From Planctomycetota bacterium (GTDB lineage Bacteria > Planctomycetota > UBA1135 > GCA-002686595): 64,000 bases of DNA. The notes beneath the pieces were generated by a model. That model made no database searches. It was not told the DNA's origin and was given only the letters and a program-made list of their open reading frames with translations. This document shows, in pieces, positions 33,397 through 42,400 of the stretch (its first letter is position 1; each line of letters begins with the position of its first letter). The translations under genes and the position numbers were made by a program. The stretch spans positions 62,001-126,000 of the forward strand of contig JACKHT010000002.1 of assembly GCA_020638855.1 (NCBI GenBank), in the 5' to 3' direction.

Positions 33397-34800
33397 TCAG
33401 ACCTTGCGGGGACCGACCATGTCCCCCGGGATCACCGCCGCGTCGAAGTCCGGCCCGGTCATGAACCCCAGGTCCTGGACCGCTTGGCGCAGGGTGGTGC
33501 CCTCCTGGAAGGCCTTCTTGGCCACTTTGGCCGCCTTGTCGTACCCGATGTGCCGGTTGAGGGCCGTCACCAACATCAGCGACTGTTGCATCAGGCTCTC
33601 CACCCGGTCGCGGTTGAGCCCGAGCCCCTCCACGCAGTGTTCGCGCAGCGAATCGCAGGCATCGCTCAGCAAGCGCACCGACTCAAGCACGTTGTGGATC
33701 ATCACCGGCTTGTAGACATTGAGCTCGAAGTTGCCCTGGCTGCCCGCCACGCTGACGGCCATGTCGTTTCCCATCACCTGGGCACAGACCATGGTCATCG
33801 CTTCGCACTGGGTCGGATTGACCTTGCCCGGCATGATCGAGGACCCCGGCTCGTTCTCCGGCAAGGCCAACTCGCCCAGCCCGCAGCGCGGCCCGCTGCC
33901 GAGCCAGCGCAAGTCGTTGGCAACCTTCATCAAGGCCACCGCGCAAGTACGAATCGCCCCGTGCGCAAAAACGAGCGCATCGTGACCGGCCAAGGCAGAA
34001 AACTTGTTGGGTGCCGAAACGAAGGGCAACCCGGTTTCGTTGGCGATCGCGGCCGCTACGCGCACCGCATACTCCGGATGGGTATTGAGCCCAGTACCCA
34101 CCGCCGTGCCACCCAAAGCCAATTCGTACAAGGCGGGCAGGACCGCGTGCAGCGCCCGTTGTGCATCGCGCAACTGCTGGACATAACCCGAGAACTCTTG
34201 CCCCACGGTCAGGGGCGTCGCGTCCTGCAGGTGCGTTCGCCCGATTTTGACCACGTCGGACCAAGCCTCGCGCTTGGCTTCCAAAGCCGCCTCCAAACCC
34301 GCTAGGGCTGGAATCAGCGCATGGACAATCTGCTCGGTGGCCGCGATGTGCATCGCGGTAGGGAACGCGTCATTCGACGACTGCGCCCGGTTCACGTGGT
34401 CATTGGGATGGATCGGAGACTTGCTCCCTAGCTTGCCCCCGCGCAGCTGAATCGCCCGGTTCGAGATCACCTCGTTGGCGTTCATGTTGCTTTGGGTTCC
34501 CGAACCCGTTTGCCAAACCACCAAGGGGAACATCGCGTCGTGCTGGCCGGCGATGACTTCGTCGGCCGCTTGCAGCAATGCCTGGATATCTTCCGCCGTA
34601 AGGGTCGACAATTCGCCCAGGTCGCGGTTGGTTAAGGCGGCGCACTTCTTGACGAGGCCCAAAGCGCGGATCATGGGACGCGTGAAGCGTTGGCCCCCGA
34701 TCTTGAAATTCTCCAGGCTACGCTGGGTTTGGGCGCCCCAAAGGCGGTCGTTTTGGACCTCAATCGGCCCCATCGAATCGGTTTCGGTACGGGTACTCAT
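33397..34800 (-). CDS. fumC: Class II fumarate hydratase
   Basis: 467 residues, normal length. Fumarate to malate in the TCA cycle, iron-independent. Fumarase/aspartase signature GSSIMPGKVNPTQCEA with the catalytic Ser loop, plus TGSGTQSNMNANEVISN, HPNDHVNRAQSSND and GRTHLQDATP. Class II rather than aspartase from the typical opening TETDSMGPIEV. 61 bases downstream of mdh on the same strand, so fumC and mdh likely form an operon for consecutive reactions. Confidence 0.97.
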   Translation of the reverse strand: MSTRTETDSMGPIEVQNDRLWGAQTQRSLENFKIGGQRFTRPMIRALGLVKKCAALTNRDLGELSTLTAEDIQALLQAADEVIAGQHDAMFPLVVWQTGSGTQSNMNANEVISNRAIQLRGGKLGSKSPIHPNDHVNRAQSSNDAFPTAMHIAATEQIVHALIPALAGLEAALEAKREAWSDVVKIGRTHLQDATPLTVGQEFSGYVQQLRDAQRALHAVLPALYELALGGTAVGTGLNTHPEYAVRVAAAIANETGLPFVSAPNKFSALAGHDALVFAHGAIRTCAVALMKVANDLRWLGSGPRCGLGELALPENEPGSSIMPGKVNPTQCEAMTMVCAQVMGNDMAVSVAGSQGNFELNVYKPVMIHNVLESVRLLSDACDSLREHCVEGLGLNRDRVESLMQQSLMLVTALNRHIGYDKAAKVAKKAFQEGTTLRQAVQDLGFMTGPDFDAAVIPGDMVGPRKV

Positions 34801-34861
34801 GTTGACATCGGAAGGCCGTGGGGCCCAAGCTCCGGCTGGATAAAGGGTTTTCGCCGACGGG

Positions 34862-35815
34862 TTACATCAGGCCCAAATCGCGCATGGTGGCCACATCGGC
34901 CTGGATCGAACCGGCGGTCTTTTGCATCAGCGCGCGGGCTTCTGCGGTGAGCGACAGTTCGACGATGCGTTGGACGCCGCCTGCCCCCAGGATCGCGGGA
35001 ACGCCCATGTACAGCCCATCGAAACCGAACTCGCCTCCCAGCAAGCACGCGCACGGCAGCATGCGTTGGGCGTCGTGGAGGATCGCTTCGGCCATGGCCA
35101 CCGAAGCACTGGCGGGGGCGTACCAAGCGCTGCCGGTCTTCAAGAGCGCCACGATCTCGGCCCCTCCATGCTTCGTCCGGTGGGCCAACTCGCCGATGGT
35201 GTCTTCTGACAAGAGATCTTGGGCCGCGACCCCGTTGATCGAGCAATGCCGAGCCATGGGCACCATCGAGTCTCCGTGGGCCCCCAAAACCATGGCATCT
35301 ACGTCCGCAGGAGCCGTTCCGGTGGCTTCCGCCAAGAAATATGCGAAGCGGGCCGCATCGAGCACCCCCGCCATGCCGATCACGCGGCGCGCGGAAAAGC
35401 CCGTATGGTGGCGCATCAGCGTGACCATCGAATCCAAAGGGTTGGTGACCACGATCACCACGGCCTCAGGTGAGCGACGGCGCAGCTCCTCGGCCACTTG
35501 GCGCACGATTTTGCCGTTGGTTTCCAAAAGGTCCGACCGGCTCATGCCCGGCTTGCGGGGCAGTCCGGCGGTCATGATCACCACGTCGGAGTCGGCCGTT
35601 TCCGCCCAATCGTTGGTCCCGATCACGCGCGCCTGGAAGCCTTCGATGGCCGCCGATTGGTTCAAGTCCAGGGCGATGCCCTGGGGTCGGCCTGCGAGCA
35701 CATCGATCAGGACGATTTCCTTGGCCAGGTTCTTCAGGGCACTCAGCTGGGCGCAGGTCGAACCCACGTAACCTGCTCCGACCACGGTGATTTTGCGGGA
35801 GGGGGTGGCGCGCAT
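34862..35815 (-). CDS. mdh: Malate dehydrogenase (LDH-like type)
   Basis: 317 residues. Malate to oxaloacetate with NAD. Rossmann motif GAGYVGSTCAQLSAL with an acidic residue ending strand 2 (IVLIDV), substrate arginines in GLPRKPGMSRSDLL, catalytic Asp/His pair with LGAHGDSMVP. The R-K-P-G-M-S-R-x-D-L loop marks malate rather than lactate specificity. Start ATG 35815. Confidence 0.95.
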   Translation of the reverse strand: MRATPSRKITVVGAGYVGSTCAQLSALKNLAKEIVLIDVLAGRPQGIALDLNQSAAIEGFQARVIGTNDWAETADSDVVIMTAGLPRKPGMSRSDLLETNGKIVRQVAEELRRRSPEAVVIVVTNPLDSMVTLMRHHTGFSARRVIGMAGVLDAARFAYFLAEATGTAPADVDAMVLGAHGDSMVPMARHCSINGVAAQDLLSEDTIGELAHRTKHGGAEIVALLKTGSAWYAPASASVAMAEAILHDAQRMLPCACLLGGEFGFDGLYMGVPAILGAGGVQRIVELSLTAEARALMQKTAGSIQADVATMRDLGLM

Positions 35816-35919
35816 GGGGGCAGCTTACTCGCTGCGCGCCGCCCTTCCACCCTGGAAGCGAACGAACCTAGGGGGGAGCCCCCACTTGGACCCATCCCTA
35901 AGGTGGCTGACCGCTTCCC

Positions 35920-37461
35920 CTACTCCTGGGACCCCAGGTATTCCAAGCGAATCCAAAACTCCGCGCCGCCGCCCGCCCGATCCCGATAGCCACAGGTCCC
36001 GCCCCAGGTGGTGACCGCGTTGCGGCAGAAGTACAAACCGAGCCCCGCCGCACCTGCGGACCCCGCTCCTTGCGCAAACCGGTCGAACAACCGCGCTTGC
36101 TCGCCCAAGGGCACCCCTTGGCCCCGGTCGAGGACCCGCACCTCTACCTGGGCGGGAGTCGCAGCGAGGTCCAAGCTGGCCTCAACACGGACCTCCGTAC
36201 CCGCAGGCGCAAACTGGGCAGCATTGCCCAGGAGATTGCCCAGAACACGGTCCAGCCGATCGGCATGGGCGGCCACCGGCAAGCGGGCCGGGGTGGCGGG
36301 AAGTTCCAATTCCAAGCGGAGCTGAGCTTGCTCGAAGGCTGGAATGCGCTCGCGGATGCGCTCGCGCAGCACCTGCGCGAGGTCCGGGGCGGATGTGGGG
36401 TCGGTGTCGTAGCTTTGCAGGGCCGCCACCTCGGCGGCAAAGATCTCCAAGAGATCGCGCATCATTTGGTCTTGGCGTCCCGCTTGGCGCAGGGCTAGAT
36501 CCAGCAACTCGCGCACCTTGTCGGGCTCCAGCCCCGACCCCTTCAAAAGCGACAGCACCCCCATCATGTTGGCCAGCGGTGCGCGCAAGTCGTGCACGAT
36601 GCACTGCAACAAGACCTCTTTTTTTTGGACCTCGCCCCGCAGGGTTTCGAAGTCCAAATGGGCCTGACGGGCCCGCTGGAGCGTTCCTTGGCGCTCAGCA
36701 TAGCGGGCATCAACGCGCTCGATGACCAGGTTTCGGTGGCCTCCCTCATCGAGGGCAGCGAGCGCCTCAAAGCAGGCTTCTTTGCCCCCGTCCAGCGCCT
36801 CGCACCACACACCGGAAGCCAAATGCCCGGCCTGCCCGGAACTCCAGAAAATCTGGGCGTCCTCAAGGAAGTTGTCCAAGAAGCTCAAGCCATCCCCCTG
36901 CTTCAACGTACGCCCCGTGCTGGCCTGGCCCGCCAAGGCCGGTTCGACGAACGGATCGGCCCATGGTGCCAAGGTTCCCAACGCACTACAAACCCCGTTT
37001 TCGTCGCATTCGAACACCGCCATCTTGAGCAGGCTCAAGAGATCCTCTCCCGACCGCACGGCACTTCCCAAACCCTGACCGGTCAACCGCGCGTTGACCA
37101 AACTGAGCTGGTAACCCTCTTGCTGCATGCGCCCTACTTGCCGCACCCGATCGCTCACGTCGTGGGCCACCAATCCGAATCCATCGGGGACTGGGAACAC
37201 CCACACATCGGCGCTGACCCCGGCACCAAAGGTGACCGATGGCAAGGCATGGGGAGCGAGGATCGGAAGGCTACCCACAAGGAACGGGAGCGCATCCATG
37301 GCCACGGTACCGGGCAGCAAGGACTCGAACCCAAACCGACTCCAATCCCCGCCGCGCTCCCTGACCACCCCCTGCTCATCCACGCGAACCCACGCCCAAG
37401 CCCCCTCCGCAAATTGCGCCCGGAGGACCTGGGCGGCGAAGAGTTCGGGGAGCGCGTCCAT
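35920..37461 (-). CDS. Soluble sensor histidine kinase
   Basis: 513 residues, no membrane segment. Residues about 1-270 contain two PAS-like blocks, the first ending in FGLVAHDVSDRVRQVGR, the typical link of PAS kinases. A coiled-coil signalling helix follows. HisKA with phosphoacceptor His in CIVHDLRAPLANMMGVLSLL, then the ATPase domain: N box NLLGNAAQFAP, G1 DRGQGVPLGEQARLFDRF, G2 AGLGLYFCRNAV. Lies 21 bases downstream of the Rab-like GTPase gene on the same strand, so it likely belongs to that module. The divergent OmpR-type regulator at 40295 is the nearest candidate partner. Confidence 0.88.
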   Translation of the reverse strand: MDALPELFAAQVLRAQFAEGAWAWVRVDEQGVVRERGGDWSRFGFESLLPGTVAMDALPFLVGSLPILAPHALPSVTFGAGVSADVWVFPVPDGFGLVAHDVSDRVRQVGRMQQEGYQLSLVNARLTGQGLGSAVRSGEDLLSLLKMAVFECDENGVCSALGTLAPWADPFVEPALAGQASTGRTLKQGDGLSFLDNFLEDAQIFWSSGQAGHLASGVWCEALDGGKEACFEALAALDEGGHRNLVIERVDARYAERQGTLQRARQAHLDFETLRGEVQKKEVLLQCIVHDLRAPLANMMGVLSLLKGSGLEPDKVRELLDLALRQAGRQDQMMRDLLEIFAAEVAALQSYDTDPTSAPDLAQVLRERIRERIPAFEQAQLRLELELPATPARLPVAAHADRLDRVLGNLLGNAAQFAPAGTEVRVEASLDLAATPAQVEVRVLDRGQGVPLGEQARLFDRFAQGAGSAGAAGLGLYFCRNAVTTWGGTCGYRDRAGGGAEFWIRLEYLGSQE

Positions 37462-37482
37462 GCTACGTAGGATACCCGCGCC

Positions 37483-37980
37483 TTAGCGTGGCGAAAGGCA
37501 GGCCCGCGCCAGGGCATCGAACGCCTGCTCGACGCCCTCCCCCGTCTTGGCGCTGGTGAAGGTCAGCGGGGCCCAGTCGATCCGGGCGCGCCATTCCGCC
37601 AAGGGAATCGCCAACCCATCGCGCAGGTCCACTTTGTTGACCACAACCTGGAGGTGGATGTCGGGGTCTTGCTCGCGCAAGCGCTGGGCAAGGCCACGGA
37701 CGACATCGAGCGTTTCCAGGCGGGTGGCGTCGGCGACCAAGAAGCCACCCGAGGCGCCCCGCAGGTAGCTGCCACGAACCTCCTGCCAGCGGTCCTCCCC
37801 GTACAAGTCCCAAATCACCAAGGTGATCGCTTGGCCGTCGATCTCGAGCTCCTTCTTGTCCACCTTCACGCCAACGGTGGTCTGGTAGCGGTCCGAGAAC
37901 TCCGAATGGAGGAAGCGCCGGACGAGCGAAGTCTTGCCCACGGCGAAGGAACCGAGCAGGCAGACTTTCTTGCGGATCAT
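37483..37980 (-). CDS. Rab/Ras-like small GTPase
   Basis: 165 residues from ATG 37980, which overlaps the OmpA-like gene's stop as ATGA. G1 GSFAVGKTS, switch I with Thr in DRYQTTVGVKVDKK, G3 WDLYGEDRWQ (DxxG kept; Glu at the position of Ras Gln61), G4 NKVD, G5 TSAKT. The opening KKVCLLGSFAVGKTSLVRRF and the GVKVDKKELEIDGQ segment match a bacterial Rab-like family with DLAGED-type switch II that I recall next to OmpA-like membrane proteins. No lipidation cysteine at the end. The Q61E-like change and F-A at Ras positions 12-13 suggest slow intrinsic hydrolysis or the need for a GAP. Confidence 0.9.
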   Translation of the reverse strand: MIRKKVCLLGSFAVGKTSLVRRFLHSEFSDRYQTTVGVKVDKKELEIDGQAITLVIWDLYGEDRWQEVRGSYLRGASGGFLVADATRLETLDVVRGLAQRLREQDPDIHLQVVVNKVDLRDGLAIPLAEWRARIDWAPLTFTSAKTGEGVEQAFDALARACLSPR

Positions 37981-39758
37981 GGGGCTTGCGGAAGGAGGGC
38001 TCGGACACCCAAACGCACACCGGGCTTCGAACCGACGGCAGCGCTTTCTTTGGGGGCAGGTTGGACATCCAGGATTGTGCATGCGAGCCCGAGCTTCGCC
38101 AACGCGGATTGCACTTCCTGAAGGCGTTTCTCGGCCAACCCCCGATCGTAGGACTCGTCCTGCCCCAAAACCGAAGCCAGCTCGATGCGCAGCACGCCGC
38201 CGTAGGCCAACACCATGGCATCCAGCGCCCGGATCGCATCCAGTCGGGCCCGAACTTCGGGACGGGCCTGATCCAGCGCCCCTGACCGATTCCCGAAAGG
38301 CAAGTACAACCCGTCGAGGCTACGACTGCGCATCTCGATGGCTTGGCGATCTTGGTCCACCAGCGCACTCCAGTCGATGCTTTGGATCCCGGCAATCCCA
38401 GGCGCCATGGCAGCCGCCCGTTTGGACCACGCTCCCGAGGCCAAACCACCTACCAGGAGCCGCTGATCGACCAGCTTGAGCGTCACGCTAGCGGGGGGCT
38501 CGAGCACGGCATGCGCGCGCTTGAGTACGATGGCCGGGTCGATCGATTGGAAGGCCTGCCAAGACCAATCCACCTTGACTTGGCCCTCCAGATCCCCGAG
38601 CACCTGATCCAAAGGCCGGGCCAAGGGGTCGCGCAGGCCGGTCCAAACGGAGTGCTCCGCATCGCCCTGAATCCAATAGCCTGGTTCCTTTTGGAGCGCC
38701 GCCAAGGCTTGCTCACGGCTGGACTCCAACCGTTCGGAGGAAACCTTGGATCCTCCCCACCAAAGCAGCATTCCCGCCAGGGCAGCTCCCAAGAGCCAGG
38801 GTCCCATGCCGCGCTTACCGCGGGCTTTGGCCTGGCCTCCCAAAAGGCCTTCGAGTTCCCGGTGGGCCACTTCGAAGGGGGTGACTTCGCCGTCAAAGGT
38901 ATCCAGTTCGTTACCCAGTCGGCGCTGGAGCGACTCCAGCGTTGCGCTCATGTCTTCGGACAGCTGCTGCGGCGGAATCCCCCGCACCAGCGCAGCCAGG
39001 CCCGATTTCGCCCCTTGGGCCAAAAGAACCCGGAAACCCGAGATTTCGATCTGCTCCAATTCGCCACCCCCAGCCCCTTGGAAGGAGTCCTGGACGAAGT
39101 CCTGGATGGCCGCCAGCATCCCGGAAACCAAATCCGGGTCGCGCTGGCCATCTACGTTGGCCGAGGCCCCGTTGAGCAGCACACCGGTTTGTTTGTGGAT
39201 CCAATACACCTGCTCGACGCGGTACTCAAGGCTGTGGAGAAGCACCACTTCGCTGAAGGGTTTGCCCGTGCGCCAGGCTTCCAAACGCCAACGAATGCCC
39301 TGGGGCGAGATGCTGTTCTCCAGCGCCACGTTGAGGCTCTGCAAGCTAGCGGCCAAGGCCGCCCGAATCGAACGCCGAATGGCTGGGCCCAAGACCGGGT
39401 AGATCGCCTCGGCGAGTTCCTCGGGATTCTTGCGGGCGGAGGTGAGCAAGCCTTTCTCGATCGAAGGCCGCAGCGCCTCGGCCAGCTCGCCGTTCGCGCT
39501 CGTGGACCGTTGCACGGCGTCGGCCAGTACCGTGGCCAGATGTTCTGGCTTGGGGGGGTGGTTCTCGAGTTGCTCGATGCGCTCGGTTTCGGGCCCGACC
39601 AAGAGCGAGCGCAGCTGCGCCCACTTACGATCCTCGTTCCCACCCGGGGCCGCCCCGTTGGTCGGCTCACTGGAAGGTTCGGTGGAAGGCACCTGCGGCG
39701 CGAGCCGCGACACATCGTCGGGACGACCGCGGTCCGGATTCGCTTGGGAATCGGCCAT
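37977..39758 (-). CDS. Membrane protein with cytoplasmic effector region and BON/OmpA-like C-terminus
   Basis: 593 residues. Residues 1-50 disordered; 50-310 a soluble region (NPEELAEAIYPVLGPAIRRS, GIRWRLEAWRTGKPFSEVVL, YWIHKQTGVLL, SGMLAAIQDFVQDSF), the last part reminiscent of a Roadblock/longin-type fold that binds small GTPases. One membrane helix near 317-336 (WLLGAALAGMLLWWGG). Then a BON-like segment and a degenerate OmpA peptidoglycan-binding region (YLPFGNRSGALDQARPEVRARL). I recall this family beside Rab-like GTPases in other bacteria. It could link a cytoplasmic GTPase to the cell wall. Inference on role; topology is fairly clear. Confidence 0.8.
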   Translation of the reverse strand: MADSQANPDRGRPDDVSRLAPQVPSTEPSSEPTNGAAPGGNEDRKWAQLRSLLVGPETERIEQLENHPPKPEHLATVLADAVQRSTSANGELAEALRPSIEKGLLTSARKNPEELAEAIYPVLGPAIRRSIRAALAASLQSLNVALENSISPQGIRWRLEAWRTGKPFSEVVLLHSLEYRVEQVYWIHKQTGVLLNGASANVDGQRDPDLVSGMLAAIQDFVQDSFQGAGGGELEQIEISGFRVLLAQGAKSGLAALVRGIPPQQLSEDMSATLESLQRRLGNELDTFDGEVTPFEVAHRELEGLLGGQAKARGKRGMGPWLLGAALAGMLLWWGGSKVSSERLESSREQALAALQKEPGYWIQGDAEHSVWTGLRDPLARPLDQVLGDLEGQVKVDWSWQAFQSIDPAIVLKRAHAVLEPPASVTLKLVDQRLLVGGLASGAWSKRAAAMAPGIAGIQSIDWSALVDQDRQAIEMRSRSLDGLYLPFGNRSGALDQARPEVRARLDAIRALDAMVLAYGGVLRIELASVLGQDESYDRGLAEKRLQEVQSALAKLGLACTILDVQPAPKESAAVGSKPGVRLGVRALLPQAP

Positions 39759-39761
39759 GGA

Positions 39762-40118
39762 TCATTCCCCTTCGTGTTGCAGGTGGTCCGCCAGAAGCCG
39801 CAATCGGGAAGCCAAGTCTTCGCGGGAGACGTGGCTCTTGCTGAGTTTGTGCACGACTTGCTCCAGGGCCTCGCGTTTGGCCACCTCCGCCTTGAGCGCC
39901 TGAACCAGATCCACATGCCGACGTTCCAGCCCCATGTAGAGCATTCCCAGGCGTTCCCCTTCGGCTGCAAGCTGGTTGCGCAGTTCGCCGAATTGTGATT
40001 CGGTCGACCGGCGGTGGTCGCCCAGGAGCAGTTCTTGGACTTGGTTCCAGCGCTCGGCTCCGTCGGCGGGCTGCGGGCCCGCGGGGGGCGCCTGATAGTG
40101 GTTCGGTTGGTCGTTCAC
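39762..40118 (-). CDS. Small coiled-coil protein of the GTPase module
   Basis: 118 residues from a GTG at 40118; the frame is open to 40253 but the upstream part is Pro/Ser/Arg-rich and spans the intergenic region. N-terminal 25 residues are Pro/Gln-rich; the rest is helical: VQELLLGDHRRSTESQFGEL, LEQVVHKLSKSHVSREDLAS and RLRLLADHLQ. Three bases before the OmpA-like gene. Small helical proteins with a similar LLLG-opening accompany the OmpA-like family in my memory. Likely a partner of the GTPase or membrane protein. Confidence 0.72.
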   Translation of the reverse strand: MNDQPNHYQAPPAGPQPADGAERWNQVQELLLGDHRRSTESQFGELRNQLAAEGERLGMLYMGLERRHVDLVQALKAEVAKREALEQVVHKLSKSHVSREDLASRLRLLADHLQHEGE

Positions 40119-40294
40119 GGTTCCATCCAGGGAGTTTGTCCGCAGAAGGATAGCGGGGCCCGAGGGGGCCGAGTCGGCCCGTCTACCTGAATATGGTTCA
40201 ATACCGAACAATTGGGGAATGGGAGCCCCTCGGGATGTACCATTTGGATCCAAACCGCACCTGAATCGCTTTCGAGGCGACCAAGGAACCGAAA

Positions 40295-40993
40295 GTGCTC
40301 GTGGGAGAAAATGGCTTGAAGGTACTGCTCGTCGACGACGACAACGACTTCCTGGAGATCACCAAACTAGCTTTGGCGCAGCGCTCTATCGAATGCACCT
40401 CGGCGGTGAGTGGAGAGGAAGCGGCCCTAGTGCTGGAGGAGCGCTCCGGGTTTGACTTGATCCTGCTCGACATCGAACTGCCTGGGGTGTCCGGTTGGGA
40501 CTTGCTCAGCCACCTGCGTGAGGCCGGTGACGAAATCCCCGTGCTGTTCGTCAGCGGACTCGACCAGGTCGAGAAGCGCGTCCGCGGATTGCGCATGGGC
40601 GCCGACGACTACCTTGTGAAACCGGTCGACCACGATGAATTGGTCGCTCGCATGGAAGCCGTCCTCCGACGTCGCTCCGCCATGCCCACCGTCCAGTTTG
40701 GTGACCTCCGCTTGGACCTCGCTTTGCGGCGAGCGTATCGCGCGGACCGCGCTCTCAATCTCTCTCCGAAGGAATTCGACTTGCTGCTGGCCCTGGTCCA
40801 AGCCAAGGGGCAAGTGGTTTCGCGCGTCGACTTGCTCGATCAGGTTTGGGACATGACCTTCGATCCGGGAACCAACCTGCTCGATGTGCACGTGGGTCGC
40901 CTACGGCGCAAGGTCGATCGCGGAAACTCAAGCCTGATCCGGACCGAGCGAGGCCGCGGCTACTGTGTCGTCGCCCAGGCAGACCAGCCGTAA
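40295..40993 (+). CDS. Response regulator, OmpR/PhoB family
   Basis: 232 residues from GTG 40295, supported by AGGAA seven bases upstream. Receiver with acidic pocket DDD near 14-16, phosphoacceptor D59 (LILLDIELPG) and Lys in DYLVKPVD. The C-terminal winged helix is complete: LDLALRRAYR, LSPKEFDLLLALV, VSRVDLLDQVW, TNLLDVHVGRLRRKVDRG. Divergent from the GTPase module, 176 bases away, so it probably regulates it and may be driven by the kinase at the module's far end. No other kinase is adjacent. Confidence 0.93.
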   Translation: MLVGENGLKVLLVDDDNDFLEITKLALAQRSIECTSAVSGEEAALVLEERSGFDLILLDIELPGVSGWDLLSHLREAGDEIPVLFVSGLDQVEKRVRGLRMGADDYLVKPVDHDELVARMEAVLRRRSAMPTVQFGDLRLDLALRRAYRADRALNLSPKEFDLLLALVQAKGQVVSRVDLLDQVWDMTFDPGTNLLDVHVGRLRRKVDRGNSSLIRTERGRGYCVVAQADQP

Positions 40994-41002
40994 GCCCCCG
41001 CC

Positions 41003-41311
41003 ATGGACAACATCACGCTCCTCAAGTACTTCTTGATCATGATCGCGGCTCCCATTTGGGTCCCCTTCATGAAAGAGCTTTGGAGAGAACTGCAGCTCGC
41101 CATGCGCGAAGACGGCGGTTTGTTTGCCCCGGTTCCTGACCCCAAGAAGCGGCGTGAAATCCATGCGGCGCTCGCGAAAGAGCCTTCGCCGCAGATTCAT
41201 ATCCTGAAAGGGCACCTGGGTGCGCGCAGCGCTGCGCCCCAGGGCACGCGAGCCGCTGTCCAGCCGGGCCCGCAGTTGGGACAACGCGGACGGCGCACGC
41301 TTGGGCGCTGA
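41003..41311 (+). CDS. Small membrane protein of unknown function
   Basis: 102 residues. One N-terminal membrane helix (LLKYFLIMIAAPIWVPFM), a charged amphipathic stretch (KELWRELQLAMREDG), then PVPDPKKRREIHAALAKEP and a basic, low-complexity end. No family recognised. Nine bases after the response regulator and seven before the glycosyltransferase, so probably cotranscribed with both. Confidence 0.65.
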   Translation: MDNITLLKYFLIMIAAPIWVPFMKELWRELQLAMREDGGLFAPVPDPKKRREIHAALAKEPSPQIHILKGHLGARSAAPQGTRAAVQPGPQLGQRGRRTLGR

Positions 41312-41318
41312 TAGGCCC

Positions 41319-42383
41319 ATGCGCCTGGGTATCGACTATCGGTTGGCCACGACGCATGCTCCGGGACTGGGGCGGTACTGTCGGGAATTGGTGCGTGCTT
41401 TGGTTGCCCTTGAGGATCCGCTGTCGCTGGCACTCTGGGACTGGGGCACCGCATCCTCGAAGCTACCTGACCACGCTTTGGGGCTGCCGGCCCAAGGGGT
41501 CCAGCGGGTGCGGATTCCCCTTCCGACTCGCTGGCAATCCAAGCTGGGTCCGCTGGGCATGCACCCCGGGCGGCTCATGCGACCCCTCGATGGTTTCCAC
41601 CGCATCCAGCCTGATAGGCCGTGGCTGGGCCAACTGCCCTTTACCTCAGCGGTTGTGGAACTGCCCACGCCAGGAAGCCCAGCCCAAGCCCGACTGCGTC
41701 GCGACCTAGAATCTGCGCAAGCGGTCCTGGTCTTCAGTCGTGCCGTGGCGGCGCGGGTCCCTGGCGAACTGGGAGTCGAGCCTCAAAAGGTGGTTCAAGT
41801 ACCTGTGGGCGCCGACCATTGGTGGCGCGATTTGGGTGAACGACAACCCGCCCCCAAGCCGCAAGTGGTGGTATTGGGAGCCCTGCGCAAGGCTCGCCGC
41901 ATCGAGACCCTGCTGGCGGGAATGCAAGCCTATTGGTCACAGGGAGGCGTCCTGGACCTATGCCTGCTTGGAACACTCACCGGCGATGTTCCCGGTATCG
42001 AGCGCGCCTGGCAGACGGGCCCCAACGCCAGCAAGATCCGCCATGCTTTGCCGCCGGAAGCCGAACTTCCGAGTTGGGTTGCCGCCAGCCACGGACTGCT
42101 CCACCTTGCGGTGGACGAAGGCTCCCCCGTAACACCGCTTGAAGCCGTGCGCTTGGGCGTGCACCCCGTTTTGGAATCGTTGCCAGCATTCCGCGAGGCC
42201 TTCGCGCAACTACCCGGCGCGGCCCCCATTTGGCTTGAACGCGATCCCCAACCCGAGGCCATCGCGGCCGCCTTGTTCGCCCTCGAAGCGCGTCCGCGCG
42301 CCGAGCCGCTGGCTTGCCCAGAGTTCACCTGGGAAGCCAGCGCCCGTGCCCATGCCGCTGCCTGGAAGCGCTGCTTCGCTTAG
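41319..42383 (+). CDS. Glycosyltransferase, GT4-like (GT-B fold)
   Basis: 354 residues from ATG 41319 (upstream codons in frame lie in the preceding gene). Opens MRLGIDYRLATTHAPGLGRY, a standard GT4 start with the Gly loop that binds the acceptor. The C-terminal half has the sugar-nucleotide region: VVVLGALRKARRIETLLAG, then LLHLAVDEGSPVTPLEAVRLG in place of the E-x7-E motif. Probably transfers a hexose in cell-envelope glycan synthesis; sugar unknown. Confidence 0.82.
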   Translation: MRLGIDYRLATTHAPGLGRYCRELVRALVALEDPLSLALWDWGTASSKLPDHALGLPAQGVQRVRIPLPTRWQSKLGPLGMHPGRLMRPLDGFHRIQPDRPWLGQLPFTSAVVELPTPGSPAQARLRRDLESAQAVLVFSRAVAARVPGELGVEPQKVVQVPVGADHWWRDLGERQPAPKPQVVVLGALRKARRIETLLAGMQAYWSQGGVLDLCLLGTLTGDVPGIERAWQTGPNASKIRHALPPEAELPSWVAASHGLLHLAVDEGSPVTPLEAVRLGVHPVLESLPAFREAFAQLPGAAPIWLERDPQPEAIAAALFALEARPRAEPLACPEFTWEASARAHAAAWKRCFA

Positions 42384-42400
42384 GCCGCAGAATCGGGTGA

